DNA of 64,000 bases from Engraulis encrasicolus (Eukaryota; Chordata; Actinopteri; Clupeiformes; Engraulidae). Of the stretch, positions 45,720 through 57,180 are shown in pieces. The stretch is from NCBI RefSeq assembly GCF_034702125.1, contig NC_085875.1, forward strand, positions 10,796,866 to 10,860,865, given 5' to 3'. Position 1 is the first letter of the stretch. Each line of letters starts with the position of its first letter. Under the pieces are notes generated by a model, which saw nothing but the letters and a program-made list of their open reading frames with translations, had not been told where the DNA came from and searched no databases. The translations under genes were made by a program, and so were the position numbers.

Positions 45720-47530
45720 GGAAGAGTGGGCACTATAATTGGGTCCTCATCACCACCAGCAAGGAGCAGAGAGGCAAAACAGTTGGTAGCCAAACTCAGC
45801 ACAACACATGGTAAATGGTAAATGGGGTAATCAGGGCCAACGCCACAGGGGGGCATTGGAGGGCATTGCCCCCCAGCCAAGCTGCTGTGCCCCCCTGGGC
45901 CTTTTCACCTAAACATGCTGATATGGTCATTAATATGCAACAAATTAGTATTTTTTCTGAATACAGTAAATATAAAGTGCCACCAGTGCTTAACCACCAT
46001 AGCCCTAATAAAGAAATAAATGAATAGGCTACAATTTTTAGACATTGTCACTGATAATTTGTCAGTAGACCTAAATGTGAAATAATAAGTGAACAGTGAT
46101 CCCTTGAAATAATGGGATTGTCCCGTATTTAGGAACAAAAGTACTGTTCCTTAAGGCGGATTTATAGTTAACGCAGCTGGTGCTAACCTCATTCATACCT
46201 CCCTGGCGACGATGGCGTGCACTCAAAATGACGTCACACGCCCCTCCGCAAGCTGCCGCTGCGCAAGGTCGTGCACCCCAGATTTTTTGTAATTTGGCGT
46301 GCGCCACCAGCGACCATGCATGTAGGCAGACAAAGCAGGAGTTGCGAAGAGATATAGGCTACACAGCTAGTGGACTACAGAAGGGACCCTGCATCATTTT
46401 GAGGATAATAAAATGTCTTAGAGAGTTATTTTATCTTCTCCCTTAAATGTTGTTCAGTCAAACAATTGTTTAGGCCTAGTTTGTTCAGCAAAGCACGTTG
46501 TGTTTGGCGATCTATTCATACATTCTGCAGCTAGAACAATGCTAACTCTGCCCATACCCCCCGCCAAGGTCCCCCCCCCATATTCCATCAAATGCCCGTC
46601 CAACGACTTGGTTCTGCAGCCGGCTCTGGGGGTAGTGGTGGCTCAGGTGGTGTCTGAGCCATTTCACAACCAGGAGATTGCAGCCCTGCTCTGCCTGACC
46701 CCATCAACGTCAAAGTTCCTCCTGGTGGCAGCCTGGTGGTACTCTGTGTGGTAGCCACTGTGTGAATCTGAGTGTGAATGGGTGAATGTGAGGCATACAA
46801 TGTAAAGCGCTTTGAGTGCTCGAATTAGTGGAAAGGTGCTGTACTTTATAAATGCAGTTCATTTAGCATTCAGCGCAATACATCAGGCTGAAAATGACAC
46901 TGCACTGCGGTCAACGGACCTGGAAATGACTCAGATCCTAAACTATCTCTACCACCCATCACTCAGTGAAGAAACTAAGGCTGCGTTTCTACAAAGTATG
47001 GTGATGATAAAAACAGAAGATGCAAAAGTGGCGTTTCATCTTCAAATTTTCAACAACTTACATGAGGACATTGGGTATAAAATATATTTTCTCATTAGTG
47101 TCTTTCGTTTACTGCATGTCGGGGTCTAGAGAAGTGTGAAGTTTAAGATGTATGGCACGTCACATGAACACATTTTGCTTATTTTGCAGTTTAGACAGAG
47201 ACGTAACCCGGGTCATCTTCAAAATTCTGAAATGAATCTTCAAATTTTTGCATTTTAAGGTGGGGTTGCCATGTAAACAAAAGGCACTTCTGATCAAATA
47301 TTTTGATGTTTTCCCTCGAAAAGGAAATGTGATAATTTCATCTTTTCTAAGTAGGCCTAAACAATCATGCATCTACACGAATTACACAGCACATTAAAAG
47401 GTGCTAAACATGAACAAAAGAAAAGATATTGCACACTTAGTATATCCTTTTTGTTCTTCTAATGGGCAAGCTTTCGGTCAGCTGACCTTCCTCAGGGCTC
47501 AGTTACAAATGAAACATGGAAACAGATGTG
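45720..47530 (+). repeat. Composite repeat copy B, interrupted at 45835-46625
   Basis: Shares with 26.7-27.7 kb, in order, 'agtgggcac..ctataattggg', 'aactcagcacaacacatgg', 'gtggtggctcaggtgg', 'tgaatctgagtgtgaatggg', 'tttgagtgctcgaatt' and 'tgcactgcggtcaacggacc', then 'caagctttcggtcagctgac'. Copy B lacks the SINE present in copy A and carries an insert (45.84-46.62 kb) that copy A lacks. Confidence 0.72.
45835..46625. other. Insert in composite repeat copy B, no gene
   Basis: Includes a short 'gggggcattggagggcattg' direct repeat and a GC-rich 'ggcgtgcactcaaaatgacg' block at 46150-46320, with 'gtgcgccaccagcg' in partial inverted relation. It may be a decayed transposon. The ends are not resolved. 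Confidence 0.4.
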
Positions 47531-47534
47531 TTGG

Positions 47535-47930
47535 AAACAAAAAAATGGAACAATATTAAAATCATCACTAATGTTGTGTTTCTTTTGTGCAGTTCTTAAT
47601 TTCACCATTGGAATGAATAGGTGGCCCATTTTACCTGAATGCATTTTCCCCCATCCAGGATGACACCTGTCACTAAAACTTGTAAAAATGTATATATATA
47701 TTTTTTTTTACAGTAATCACCTTGTTTTTTGTCATGAAATGGAAGATTTTGAGTCACTTTATGCAATCAAACTTCATCTTCATTCCAATTTCATCAGTCT
47801 TTCTGAAAAGTGGCCCAATTTACCTAAATGCACCCTATATAAAAACTAGTATATCTCTATAAATATAGTATATAACAAGTTAAAATCCCAAAATATCCAA
47901 AGTATCCAACACATTTTTTTTAAGTGACAA
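47535..47930. other. AT-rich interval without a gene
   Basis: T-rich unique sequence. No signals. Confidence 0.5.
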
Positions 47931-47935
47931 AGACA

Positions 47936-48385
47936 TTTCTGCCAAATTACATGATTGCATCACTAATTTAACTATTCTTAGACTTATTTGCAAGTGGCGA
48001 GGGTTGCCATCTTGAAAAATGGTGGCCATCTTGGATTTTGCGTGGCCAACACCATATTTTGAAAAAGTACATTCAAATGAACATTTTTGCCAAATGATAA
48101 GCCTGCATCACTAATGTAACTATTCTTAGACTTATTTAGAAGTGGAGAAGGTGGCCATCTTGGATTTTGCGTGGCCAACACCATATTTTGAAAAAGTACA
48201 TTCAAATAAACATTTTCGCCAAATTACATACTTGCATCACTAATTTAACTATTCTTAGACTTATTTAGAAGTGGAGAAGGTGACCATCTTGGATTTTTGC
48301 GTGGCCAACGCCCTGAGCTGATAGAGTACATTCTAATGAACATCTGTGCCAGTTTCCATGCTTGCATACCAAAGTGAACTATTCT
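47936..48385. repeat. ~125-bp tandem repeat, three copies
   Basis: Each unit contains 'gcatcactaatttaac' or a variant, 'tattcttagacttattt', 'ggccatcttggattttgcg' and 'acattcaaat'. The 'catcttggat' word recurs singly at 58.24, 58.38 and 58.48 kb and resembles the 'tcaagatggc' word of the 32.2-kb array. Confidence 0.9.
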
Positions 48386-48589
48386 GGGCTATTTTGACAG
48401 TTAAGCGCTGCACTGAAACACTTGCTTCAACTTCAGTCCAACGAGTGCAGAATTAGCTGATAAGACAGGTACATCAGTCTACCTGTGTTAGACAGAAACT
48501 GTGTTTTTTTTTTCACTTCTACTTTTACTTTTGACATCTCTGCCTCTCTAAGTGTTACAACATTTTGCATGGTAGACCACATTTTGGTC

Positions 48590-48789
48590 ATAGACCAATA
48601 TCAGTAGCTTTTGGACGTTTCTCAAGTGCTGTTATCGAAAATGTATATCGTCCTTCAGACATGAGGTCATTTTGTGTCGAAGGCCTCTATGTGACACTCT
48701 CTCACGCTCTGACTGTCCTTTTGTGGGAATTAAGGCCAGCTCAACAGTCACACATACAACTTTCACACGACTATAAAGAGCTTTTCAAG
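48590..48789 (+). other. Candidate 5' exon of receptor 2
   Basis: Ends at a strong donor (TTTTCAAG/GTGAGT, 48790) with the same CAAG/GTGAGT context as receptor 3 exon 1. It is the nearest good upstream donor before the receptor 2 acceptor at 52799. The exon body is not similar to the other two first exons. Upstream extent is a guess. Confidence 0.25.
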
Positions 48790-48830
48790 GTGAGTTTTAT
48801 ATTATATACTTGTTTATATATGCATATATA

Positions 48831-49696
48831 CAGTGAACAGCAATAATGAGTACACCCCTGTTGAAAAGTGACATTTGAACAACATTTTAATAAAAAAATA
48901 TTCCCAAAATGCTCATAGAGTAACTGTGCAATATAAGTGTGTAAAAGTATCTTTTGAGCTTACGACAGAAAAGTAAGGCTGATAGAATCATTTAAATGGC
49001 ATATTTGTCCATTTTTGTGAAATTATGCTGGTGCAAAAGTGAGGAAGTTGTTAAACTCGTTGATAAAATATGTTAAACTCCTAGAGAGTGTCTGTTTCAC
49101 CAGAAGAAACATGTTTGTCAACATGTACTGTGACTACTGAAGCAGATCATGATACTCTATAGGATTTCATTCAAATCTCACATACATCTATTTTAGCCAG
49201 GTGCAGACTCAAAATGTAAAAGTTCAATGTAAGGCAAGGATGAAACACACACGATGACTCCCTTAATCCCTTTCGAGACGTTTCGGGCCAACACGGCCCC
49301 TTCTGAGACTCTATGTTATAACCTTACTGTCACCAAAATTGTAATGTCTGTGTCTTAATCTGTTACTTAAGGCTCCCGGCACTGTCATAGTAACGTAATG
49401 TTGTTATGATGTATTTTCAGCAGATAGTGAATAAGCCCACCGGCGACCCCATCTACAGTAAGAGGCTACGTACGATAGGGGTGTACACACTTTTGCACCA
49501 GCATAATTTCACAAAAATTGACAAATATGCCATTTACGTTAGGCTATAGGCCTACTATAGACCTAACTTTTCTGTCGTACGCTCAAAAAGATTACCCTTA
49601 CTTTAAGAGCATTTTGGGAATAACTTGTATGTTTATTAAAATATTGTTCAAAATGTTACTTTTCAATAGTGGAGTACTTATTATTGCTGTGCACTG
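48831..49696. mobile_element. Tc1/mariner-type MITE with ~210-bp inverted repeats, TA duplication
   Basis: Outer ends 'cagtgaacagcaataat' and 'attattgctgtgcactg' flanked by TA on both sides. The arms continue through 'gaaaagtgacattt', 'attcccaaaatgctc', 'gtacgacagaaaagt' and 'aattatgctggtgcaaaagt' with scattered mismatches. The centre carries 'gagacgtttcgggccaacac', another inverted GAAACGTC core (about 49275). No transposase. Confidence 0.9.
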
Positions 49697-49699
49697 TAC

Positions 49700-50220
49700 A
49701 TGAGAATTCAACTTACAGAGCAAAAGTGAGTTATCAACAGGGTTTAAATTGGGGCGGAGCCCTCCGGAGCGCAGCTCAGCCTCCTCACCTCGGGGGGACA
49801 GGCAAACGGAGCTGCGCTCCAGTGTTCATATTCAAATTTAACTGTAGCCCCTTAATGCGCGCCGTACCTCCTGAGGCACGCTATAATATACATTGAAAGT
49901 TAACTACTATAGTACTACACTACTATCACAGTGCACGGGGCCTTTAGTAATACATTATGACTTGGTCATTGCCATGCTGGTAACAGCTAATTTATAATGC
50001 CGTGTCTTAAGAGGTTAATAGCCTATATTTTCACCTTTCTTGAAATATCATATTTTTATGAAAGTTTTCCAATGATAGCAACATAAAATAAGATTAAGGG
50101 ACTCCTGCATTATTTGAGTTATTATGCGTCTGCATTCTGCAAATGCGCTGCGAGACACCACAATTTCAGTTTGTAGACATTTTATTGCAACGTTGCAACA
50201 GCTGAGCGGAGCGCTCGTCC
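49700..50220. other. Interval without a gene
   Basis: GC-rich stretch at 49750-49870 with 'gagcgcagctc' and 'gagctgcgctcc' in inverted relation. Otherwise unique. Confidence 0.45.
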
Positions 50221-50228
50221 TTCTAGAA

Positions 50229-50704
50229 CAGGGGTCAGGAACCTTTTTGGTGGAGAGAGCCATAAAAGCCCATTTTTTAAAAAGACATTTTCGTGAGAGC
50301 CATAGGCCTACCATTTAAAAACACGGAATAGCCTACAATGAAAAGCATGTGTTTCAACTAAGCCCAACACATTTAGAGTGTACTGTCAAGTTATTACTTT
50401 TATTAATAACTGGAAAAAGTAGGAATATTGGGTAGCCAACTGTCAACTTCATTATGGCGGGGCTTTGGGGGTCCTCCCCCGAAAATGTTGTAGGCCTATC
50501 TCTTAGATTTAATTTCCTGCATTGTAATGCATTTTAATGTCCCGTGTCCAGTTTCAGCTCAATATGGAACACATACTTCTATTTATAAATATGGGACGAT
50601 TCTGTATTTCAAAGGACAGTTGGCAACCCTAAGTTAGTAAGAGCCAGATAGGCCTACTATTCCCAAAAGAGCCACATGTGGCTCAACAGTCATACTGACC
50701 CCTG
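50229..50704. mobile_element. Non-autonomous hAT-type transposon, TSD TTCTAGAA
   Basis: The 476-bp element begins 'caggggtcaggaacc' and ends 'gactgacccctg'-like sequence ('tactgacccctg'), with the octamer TTCTAGAA on both sides (50221-50228 and 50705-50712). It contains 'gagccacatgtggctc' near the right end. The interior (about 50455-50560) is similar to 28235-28345 in the 27976 element. Confidence 0.93.
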
Positions 50705-50714
50705 TTCTAGAACT

Positions 50715-51840
50715 ACTCCGCTTCGAGTTTGTCACTACTTTCAGCCCGTCCTCCATGCTATCATGTTCAATGTGCAAAGTTAGTAGCCTAGATACAATGC
50801 TTTTACAAATACTTTTACAAAAGGGAGGTAAGCTGTCATTTCATTTGTTTTAGCGTTCAGACAAAGTTAACCAAACAGTCATGCAGAATAGCGTGGTGCA
50901 TGCCTACTTTAACAGCAGTTTGTTAATGGGGGGAAATCACCATCAAGTTTGGGATTTCCGTCCATCGTTCTGTCAGAATGTGTAGCCATATCATTGTAGG
51001 TTACTTTTATGTGGGCTTAAAATGCCAGGAACGTATCAAAAGTTTTAAGAGAGTATACAAATGATAGGAATGCCTGCGTATCCATCCTAGCTTTCCGTGT
51101 AGAACAGTGCACTGTCTCTCTCGCACTGGAAATAATTTGCTGCAGCGAGCTCCAATCTATTGCCGCCAAACTTATGCTTTAAATTCGGCAAAAAAAACAA
51201 TAATTACTGCGTGATTGCATTCTCAAACACTTCAGCTATGGTTGTGCAAGGTGTTTCAAATCAAGGCAATGCAGTGTGCATTCCGAGAAGTTCTAGGTGA
51301 CCATCCCCAGTTAATCGAGCCCCACGCTGATGTCGCACAACGTGTCTGAGTCAGAATATTCTCCGCAAACTCCGCCTGATTTAAAGTGACAGTGCACACT
51401 TTCACTCAGCTTAGCCTAATCATGCAGTTTTATTCTTTTAACTTTGTTACTTAATAGGCAATGCATGCTAATAAATGCATAAATCCAAGACATTATAGGA
51501 GAATTAAAATGAAACGTATGATCTTTTAAAACAAATTGGTATTCACATCAGTAGCCTAATATGATTTCTTAGGCTTTTGATGTGGTGTTTTCTTTACCAT
51601 GTCTTACACCTTTGTAGCTTGATGGTGGCAGTGGTGGTGGTCAGAATTTAAGTTTTTTTGCCCCAGAACTGACAGGAGAGAATATTAAAAAAGTAGGCTA
51701 CACAAATGCATCAGGTGTGATAGCCTACTGGTTTAACTGTTTAGGCCTGCCTATTTTTTAGCAACCTAATACAGTGAAGAAGGAATTAGGGAAGGCCTAC
51801 CTTGCTGTTTTTCTCATAATCGAGTAATACATTATGTATG
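50715..51840. other. Interval without a recognised gene
   Basis: Unique AT-balanced sequence. No frame over about 60 codons has supporting signals. Confidence 0.5.
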
Positions 51841-51847
51841 ATATTAA

Positions 51848-52651
51848 AGGACCAGTTCAGTCAATTTCAACATGCAGTTGTAATGGTCATACTACCCTGG
51901 ACTTGTCAGTACTTGAGATTTTTTTTCTTCTTCTTCAGCCTTTTCAGAGACCCTGGTCATTGTAATGGGGGCAGCACATTGTTTACATTTCAAAAAACAT
52001 TTTTATTTATTCCCAAAAACATCCAAAAGGTTATACAACATCAGCAGACAACTAGCAAACAGTAGTACCTTTTGGGAAAATATTTGGAGTAGGCCTTTGT
52101 TAATAAAAAAAAAAAAAAAGTAAACAAACGCTGCCCCTGAATTAGCCTAGTCCTGACCATCCCATAATACTACCATTTCATTTCGTATTTATGGTCTAGC
52201 ATTTGTTTGCTCTGAAGCGATTGTAGGAAGGAGGAAGTTTGCACTCAGTTATGGTTTGAAATTATTTGACACCTCTCACCCAATCGCTGGCAGTTACTCA
52301 ACAACAACATAGGCAGACCAATGGCTCCGGCGCAGATGTGTACGTCATTGTCACGAGCGTCCTCCCCCTTTCGCCCCCACGTGGGGGGCGTATTCGATTA
52401 TTGGCTGTTTTCTGAGGGGGCGTTGCGATCAAAATTCTACTGCTCCAGGCACTCCACAGAGAAGCACGGCCAGACTACAGTAGTGGAGCCAATCCTTTGG
52501 CGGAAATACGTAGGATGGCTCGCGAGGCTACCCCTGAATAGCTCATATCTCGGAAAGGGCTGAGCCGAAGAATGTGGCATCACCGGGTACTGACAAGTCA
52601 AGGGTAGCGTGAGCAATACAACAGCATATTGAAATTGACTGAACTGGTCCT
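51848..52651. mobile_element. TTAA-type element with ~70-bp inverted termini
   Basis: 'aggaccagttcagtcaattt' on the left and 'aaattgactgaactggtcct' on the right are exact inverses. The stem extends through 'gacttgtcagtac'. TTAA flanks both ends (51844-51847 and 52652-52655). The interior includes a GC-rich block at 52310-52560 with an 80-codon open frame that has no recognised domain. Confidence 0.92.
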
Positions 52652-52804
52652 TTAATTATAGGCAATAACTTCATAGAATACATTTTGCCTGATGGGGCGA
52701 TATGAAAAAAATATATATTTTGACCGCGAGTGAATCAACTAATTATTAACTAATTATCAACTAATAGCCTATCTGCTGTTTGTTTACAGGAGATCAAAAA
52801 CAGC

Positions 52805-53833
52805 ATGGGAAATGATACATCGCATCACCTCGATCATGAGTTTGACGATAACATGTCTGACTATGAATACCCTGACTACTATGATGATGACATATTCCTG
52901 CCATCATCCCCTGGCTGGTCCTGTGATGCCCTGTGTGTCTTCATCCTCGTGGTCTGCATCACCATCTCCATTCTGGGCGTCCTGGGAAACGGCCTCGTCA
53001 TCTGGATCATTCTTCTGAAGACAAAGCGTTCGGTCAACTCCTCGTGGTACTTCAGCCTGGCAGTATCGGACCTCTTGCTCTGCAGCACACTTCCTTTCAA
53101 CTGTGCGTACTGGATAGCTGGGCAGTGGCATTTTGGGGGGTTTATGTGCAAGTTCATCAACATGGCCATGCCTTTGAACATGTACAGCAGCATATTCCTT
53201 CTGGTCATTGTCAGTGTAGACCGCTGCATATGTGTCATCTTGCCTGTGTGGTCTCAGAACCACCGCACTCTGAGAGGTTCCTCAGTCGTCGTCGTAGCAG
53301 CCTGGATTCTCGCTACGGCATTATCTCTTCATAACCTCGTCTTTTATGCCACAAATATAAAAAATGATATTCTTTTTTGTGATCACAATGGCACATCCAC
53401 ACAGAAGAAAACCTTTGTTGCAATTAGTTTCATATTTGGACTTGCTCTCCCTTTGCTTGTGATAGTCATTTGTTATGCCATTATTATGCAGAAGCTGAAA
53501 GTCAATCGTATGACAAGGTCTCCCAAACCATTCAGACTCATGACAGCAGTTATAATCACATTTGTCATTTGCTGGCTACCGTATCAAACCTACCGGATGC
53601 TGGGTGTCAACCAGGTTTCCAATATTAAGACGGGGATTCAAATCTCCACCATTCTGGCCTATGCCAACAGTGTCATGAACCCGGTGTTGTACTCCTTCAT
53701 GGGCCAAGACTTCAGAAATAGATGCATTAGCTCCATTTGTGCAAGGATGGAAAATGCCTTACATCAGGAAGACCAGTCTACAAAAGCAATCCCTATGTCT
53801 ATATCAGCACATAGTCAAACCAATTCAAATTAA
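52805..53833 (+). CDS. Chemoattractant-type G protein-coupled receptor 2 (FPR/chemerin-receptor-like)
   Basis: Predicted 342-residue class A receptor in one coding exon, starting five bases after the acceptor at 52799 (tttacag/gagatc). The N-terminus is strongly acidic with sequons at N3 and N16 and tyrosines 20, 22, 25 and 26 among Asp/Glu, a layout typical of tyrosine-sulfated chemoattractant receptors. Core landmarks are intact: GNGLVIW in helix 1, SLAVSD in helix 2, DRC in place of DRY, PVWSQNHRT, CWLPY, NPVLY and the SFMGQDFR tail start. It is the most diverged of the three in helices 2-3 and the second extracellular loop, which is two residues shorter and has an NGT sequon. That suggests a different ligand preference. 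The last ~45 codons are nearly identical in DNA to receptor 1. Confidence 0.93.
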   Translation: MGNDTSHHLDHEFDDNMSDYEYPDYYDDDIFLPSSPGWSCDALCVFILVVCITISILGVLGNGLVIWIILLKTKRSVNSSWYFSLAVSDLLLCSTLPFNCAYWIAGQWHFGGFMCKFINMAMPLNMYSSIFLLVIVSVDRCICVILPVWSQNHRTLRGSSVVVVAAWILATALSLHNLVFYATNIKNDILFCDHNGTSTQKKTFVAISFIFGLALPLLVIVICYAIIMQKLKVNRMTRSPKPFRLMTAVIITFVICWLPYQTYRMLGVNQVSNIKTGIQISTILAYANSVMNPVLYSFMGQDFRNRCISSICARMENALHQEDQSTKAIPMSISAHSQTNSN

Positions 53834-54280
53834 TCCTGATATTTAGCAGATTGTCTGATAAGAGTAATTTTTATTTTTTGTATTTCATGTAGACCTATCC
53901 TTCAATTTACCACTAGTCACATTGAGACAGTAGTCTCTCTTGCAAGTGAGCCCAGGCCAAGAGAACCAACATAGGTAGCAGGGTAAACAATGTTACATGC
54001 AGTATTTGTGAATGTCTATTGGTGTGCAGTTTGCAAACTGTTTGTTGCATGAAACATACCGTCATGCAACATATAGCTTCATTGATGTTCAGTGACTTTA
54101 ACTTGTGTTTATTCCTCAACAAAACGTGTACACACTGTGTAACAAGGAAACATATCTGTTTTGCGTGAAACATGTTCTGCAATTAAAAGAAATGACACAT
54201 TCCATTCTGCAGCTGCTTTGTTCCCAAGGCTACTTGATGAGAAACGAGGCACCTACCTGAGACATCCTAAATCCTCACCC
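53834..54280 (+). other. 3' flank/UTR of receptor 2
   Basis: Aligns with 42780-43410 downstream of receptor 1 ('gcaagtgagccc.ggccaagaga', 'catgaaacatgttctgcaat', 'ccaaggctact'). ATTAAA at 54182 is the likely polyadenylation signal. Receptor 1 has extra AT-rich sequence in the middle. Confidence 0.6.
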
Positions 54281-54294
54281 AAAAAAAAGGTCAC

Positions 54295-54686
54295 ACACAA
54301 ACATTTTTCACATATTTGCAGTATTTCCAAGAACTATTCATGAATGTGCACATAATTTCCTTCTCAGTGTTTTCAGTAGGCCTACTCCAATTTATTGGAT
54401 CAGAATTATTAGCATAGCTTAGCATAATCACTGGAAGTAAATTAGCAAAAAGCCACAGGTGATCACAGCACACGATTAAATTTGCACTTTGGTGAAATTT
54501 ACATTCATTTCAAAGTAGTTTTTATTTGAGAATGTTTTGTTTGTTCCCATAAATTGCATTGCTACGCTTAATTATACTGTTAAACTAGGCCATGATAACA
54601 CATAGACAACAATAATGTGCACATTCATGAATAATGCTTGGAAATACTGCAAATATGTGAAAATCAAAAAGTGGTGGACTGTTCTG
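54295..54686. mobile_element. TTAA-type MITE, copy related to 34508 and 63260
   Basis: The right end 'aaatactgcaaatatgtgaa' to 'ggtggactgttctg' before TTAA is clear. The left end has lost its outer ~25 bases but keeps 'cacatatttgcagtattt'. It splits the sequence that is continuous at 45.5-45.6 kb. Confidence 0.75.
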
Positions 54687-54819
54687 TTAAGCTTTGATTA
54701 CGGCACCCATTTAGTGTTGCATTGTTTCAATAAACCTTTGCGATGTCTGAGTTTATTTCCATCTAACATTGCATTAGGTTTTCACCAAGATCTTGTATTG
54801 GCTTATAGGTTGAACGCTG

Positions 54820-55380
54820 TGCAAAGCCACATGGACCCCTCTTGTGCAATGACTTCCTTCTTAAAAGACACATGCTGTGGGAATGTAAACGATGTTAAGT
54901 CTGTTGGGGAAGGGTCAAATCATTGGGATCAGCAGTGCCCAAAACGTTTGGTGACGAGACTAGGCTCAGCTACACAGTATGTGATTAAGCTCAGCTGGGT
55001 ACCTGAATATAATGAATGAGCGGATAATGTCATCGATATACTTTTTCTTTCCATATGGCATATTCCAAGATGAAGTACTGTTCATGAACACTTGTATGCG
55101 ACAAAAAGTCAAAATAAACTTTTGCATGAAACATGTTTTGTATTTTGCAATTAAATGAAATGACACAACATGACACCAGTGGAAATAACACCCTTAGTTA
55201 CCAATCTTAAGATGGAATGATTATGAGAAGTTCCGTATATGCTGAGGTGAGGTCACTACACAGTCAGGGCTTGAACTTGCAACCTCAGGCAACCTCCTTG
55301 CATGGAGCACAGATGCTAAAGCTAAACGTCTAGGCCAATAGGTCAATTAGTGACGATCATATCTGTATGAGGCTTCGGGA
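54820..55380 (+). other. Interval with a second orphan 3'-flank fragment
   Basis: 'tgcatgaaacatgtt', 'gcaattaaatgaaatgacac' at about 55121-55170 match the receptor 1 and 2 polyadenylation region. Nothing upstream resembles receptor coding sequence. Otherwise no gene. Confidence 0.5.
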
Positions 55381-55389
55381 AGGAGGTTC

Positions 55390-55545
55390 TTTTTTTTCTT
55401 TTTTAAATGTGTTTTTAATTGCCTTTTTCGCCTTCACTTCGGATAGAACAGTGAAGAGCGACAGGAAGCGAATGTGGAGAGAGACGGGGTAGGGATGGCA
55501 ATGACCCAGGCTGGACTTGAACCCTTTTCTTTTCATTTTGAAAGA
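55390..55545 (-). repeat. SINE of the 6421-type, minus strand
   Basis: On the minus strand 'gggttcaagtcc' (B box region) is followed by 'ctctctccacattcgcttcc' and 'tgtcgctcttcactg', the same body order as at 6421. The A box end is degraded. Confidence 0.65.
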
Positions 55546-55964
55546 AAATAAACTGCTGTAGCCTCTTACTGCAGAAGTGGTCGCCAGCGGGCCTATTCAC
55601 TATTTGCTGAAAATACTCAACTACATCATAACAACTTTGCTATGACAGTACCGAGACCCTTAATTAACATATTAAAACATTTTAGGTGACAGTAAGTAAT
55701 AACATAGGCTCTGCACTAAGGGGTTAAAGAAGGAACGCCGTCAGCACATTTTTTTTATCGTGCACCTCAACACAACGCAAGGCAACACAACGCATTGCCA
55801 CATACTTTTGATCGTGAAGCATTTACATATTACCATGTCATGGACCGCAGTACATTGTGACAAAAAAAAACTTTCAAAAAGAACATCCAAAAAGGGCATT
55901 TTTGTCCAGTAGGGCAAAGGGACAGGTGTTTTAGCACCAGTTGGATCTACGTAGCATATACCGT

Positions 55965-56070
55965 TGTGCTCAGAATAATAGCAGTGCCTTTACAAAAGTG
56001 AGTAAATGTAAAGATTCTTCTAATAATTTGTACTTTCATGATCAAAAATGCATTGGGGAACAATAATTCT
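55965..56070 (+). mobile_element. Partial Tc1-type MITE end
   Basis: 'ccgttgtgctcagaataata' followed by 'gcagtgcctt' resembles a Tc1-family terminal repeat. No inverted partner is found nearby, and it ends against the LINE relic. Confidence 0.4.
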
Positions 56071-56085
56071 CTTCTCTTCAACAGT

Positions 56086-57180
56086 TCTCTTCCAGCAACA
56101 TAAAGCTTTAGTAAGTCCTTCAATATGGGGCGGTTCCTGCTATGGTTTTGTAGGCAAGGGTCAAGGCCTTGTGCTTGATCCGGGCGGCGATCGGTAGCCA
56201 GTGCAACTCAATGAATAGAGGAGTAACATGGGTCCATTTGGGGTTGATTGAATATCTGCATCTGCAAAGGTTTTAGCGCACAAGCAGGTAGACCTGTCAT
56301 GGGTGAGTTGCAGTAGTCAATATGGGACAGGACCGTGGCCTGAACCAGTCGTTGTGTAGAATATTGGGTCAGAACAGGTCTGATTTTCCAGAATCGATTT
56401 ACCTGGAATTGACAGGTCTGGGTGACTGAGGTGATGTAGTTGGAGCATGACAGCTCGTTGTCAGTCATGACGCCAAGGTCGACTTTGTTTGGGGTCACAA
56501 TGGTGGAGCCCATCTTGAGTATGATGTTGTGACTGAGTGACTCTTTAGCTGGGATCACCAGGAGCTTTGTCTTGGACAGGTTCAGCTGTAGGTGGTGGTC
56601 CTTCATCCAAGTTAACCAGACGGTGAGGCAGGCAGCAATGCGTGCCGAAACCGTGATGTCCTCTGGACGGAACGACATGTACATCTGGGTGTCATCAGCA
56701 CAGCAGTGATAGGAGAACCCATGTGTTTGAATGACACGCCCAGGGAGGAGGTGTACATTGCAAACAGAAGGGGCCCCAGCACTGATCCTTGGGGCACGCC
56801 TGTGGAAAGGGTATGAGTCGTAGACCATGACACACTGAAGGTGCATCCAGATAGGTAGGAGTTGAACCATGAGTGGACAACACCAGTGATTCCCATGGTC
56901 GTGACTCGTGAGTATCCTCAGGAGTATCTTGTGGTTGACTGTGTCAAAGGCTGCAGACAAGTCTAGTAGGTTGAGGACCGAGGATAGTCCTTCCGTTCTT
57001 ACAGTCCTTAGAGCTTCAGTTCCTGAGAGTAACGAAGTTTCAACTGAGTGGCCACATTGTTTTCGGTCCAGTAGTCCGTTCTGGGTTAGGAAGTTGGTAA
57101 TCTGCTTTGCAACTGTCCTTTCCAGTGTCTTAGATAGGAAGGGACGCAGTGAGACGTAGTTTTCTACGTGAGCAGGGTTC
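56086..57180 (-). pseudogene. L2-like LINE relic, reverse transcriptase
   Basis: Minus-strand reverse transcriptase with [32 protein letters not shown] (finger/palm), [16 protein letters not shown] in another frame, and CCADDTQMYMS, where the first Tyr of the YADD box has become Cys. The middle is frameshifted (56.70-56.88 kb) and the serine-rich middle is scrambled, so the enzyme is inactive. The 3' end ('ggttttgtaggcaagggtca') matches the relic at 38.5 kb. Its more 5' part may be the fragment at 58870-59030. Confidence 0.9.

Noticed and set aside
52321..52563. 80-codon + frame just upstream of receptor 2
   Set aside because: It lies wholly within the TTAA-type element 51848-52651 and has no recognisable domain.
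52904..53334. 119- to 133-codon alternative frames across receptor 2 (and similar ones in receptors 1 and 3)
   Set aside because: They are shadows of the receptor coding sequences.
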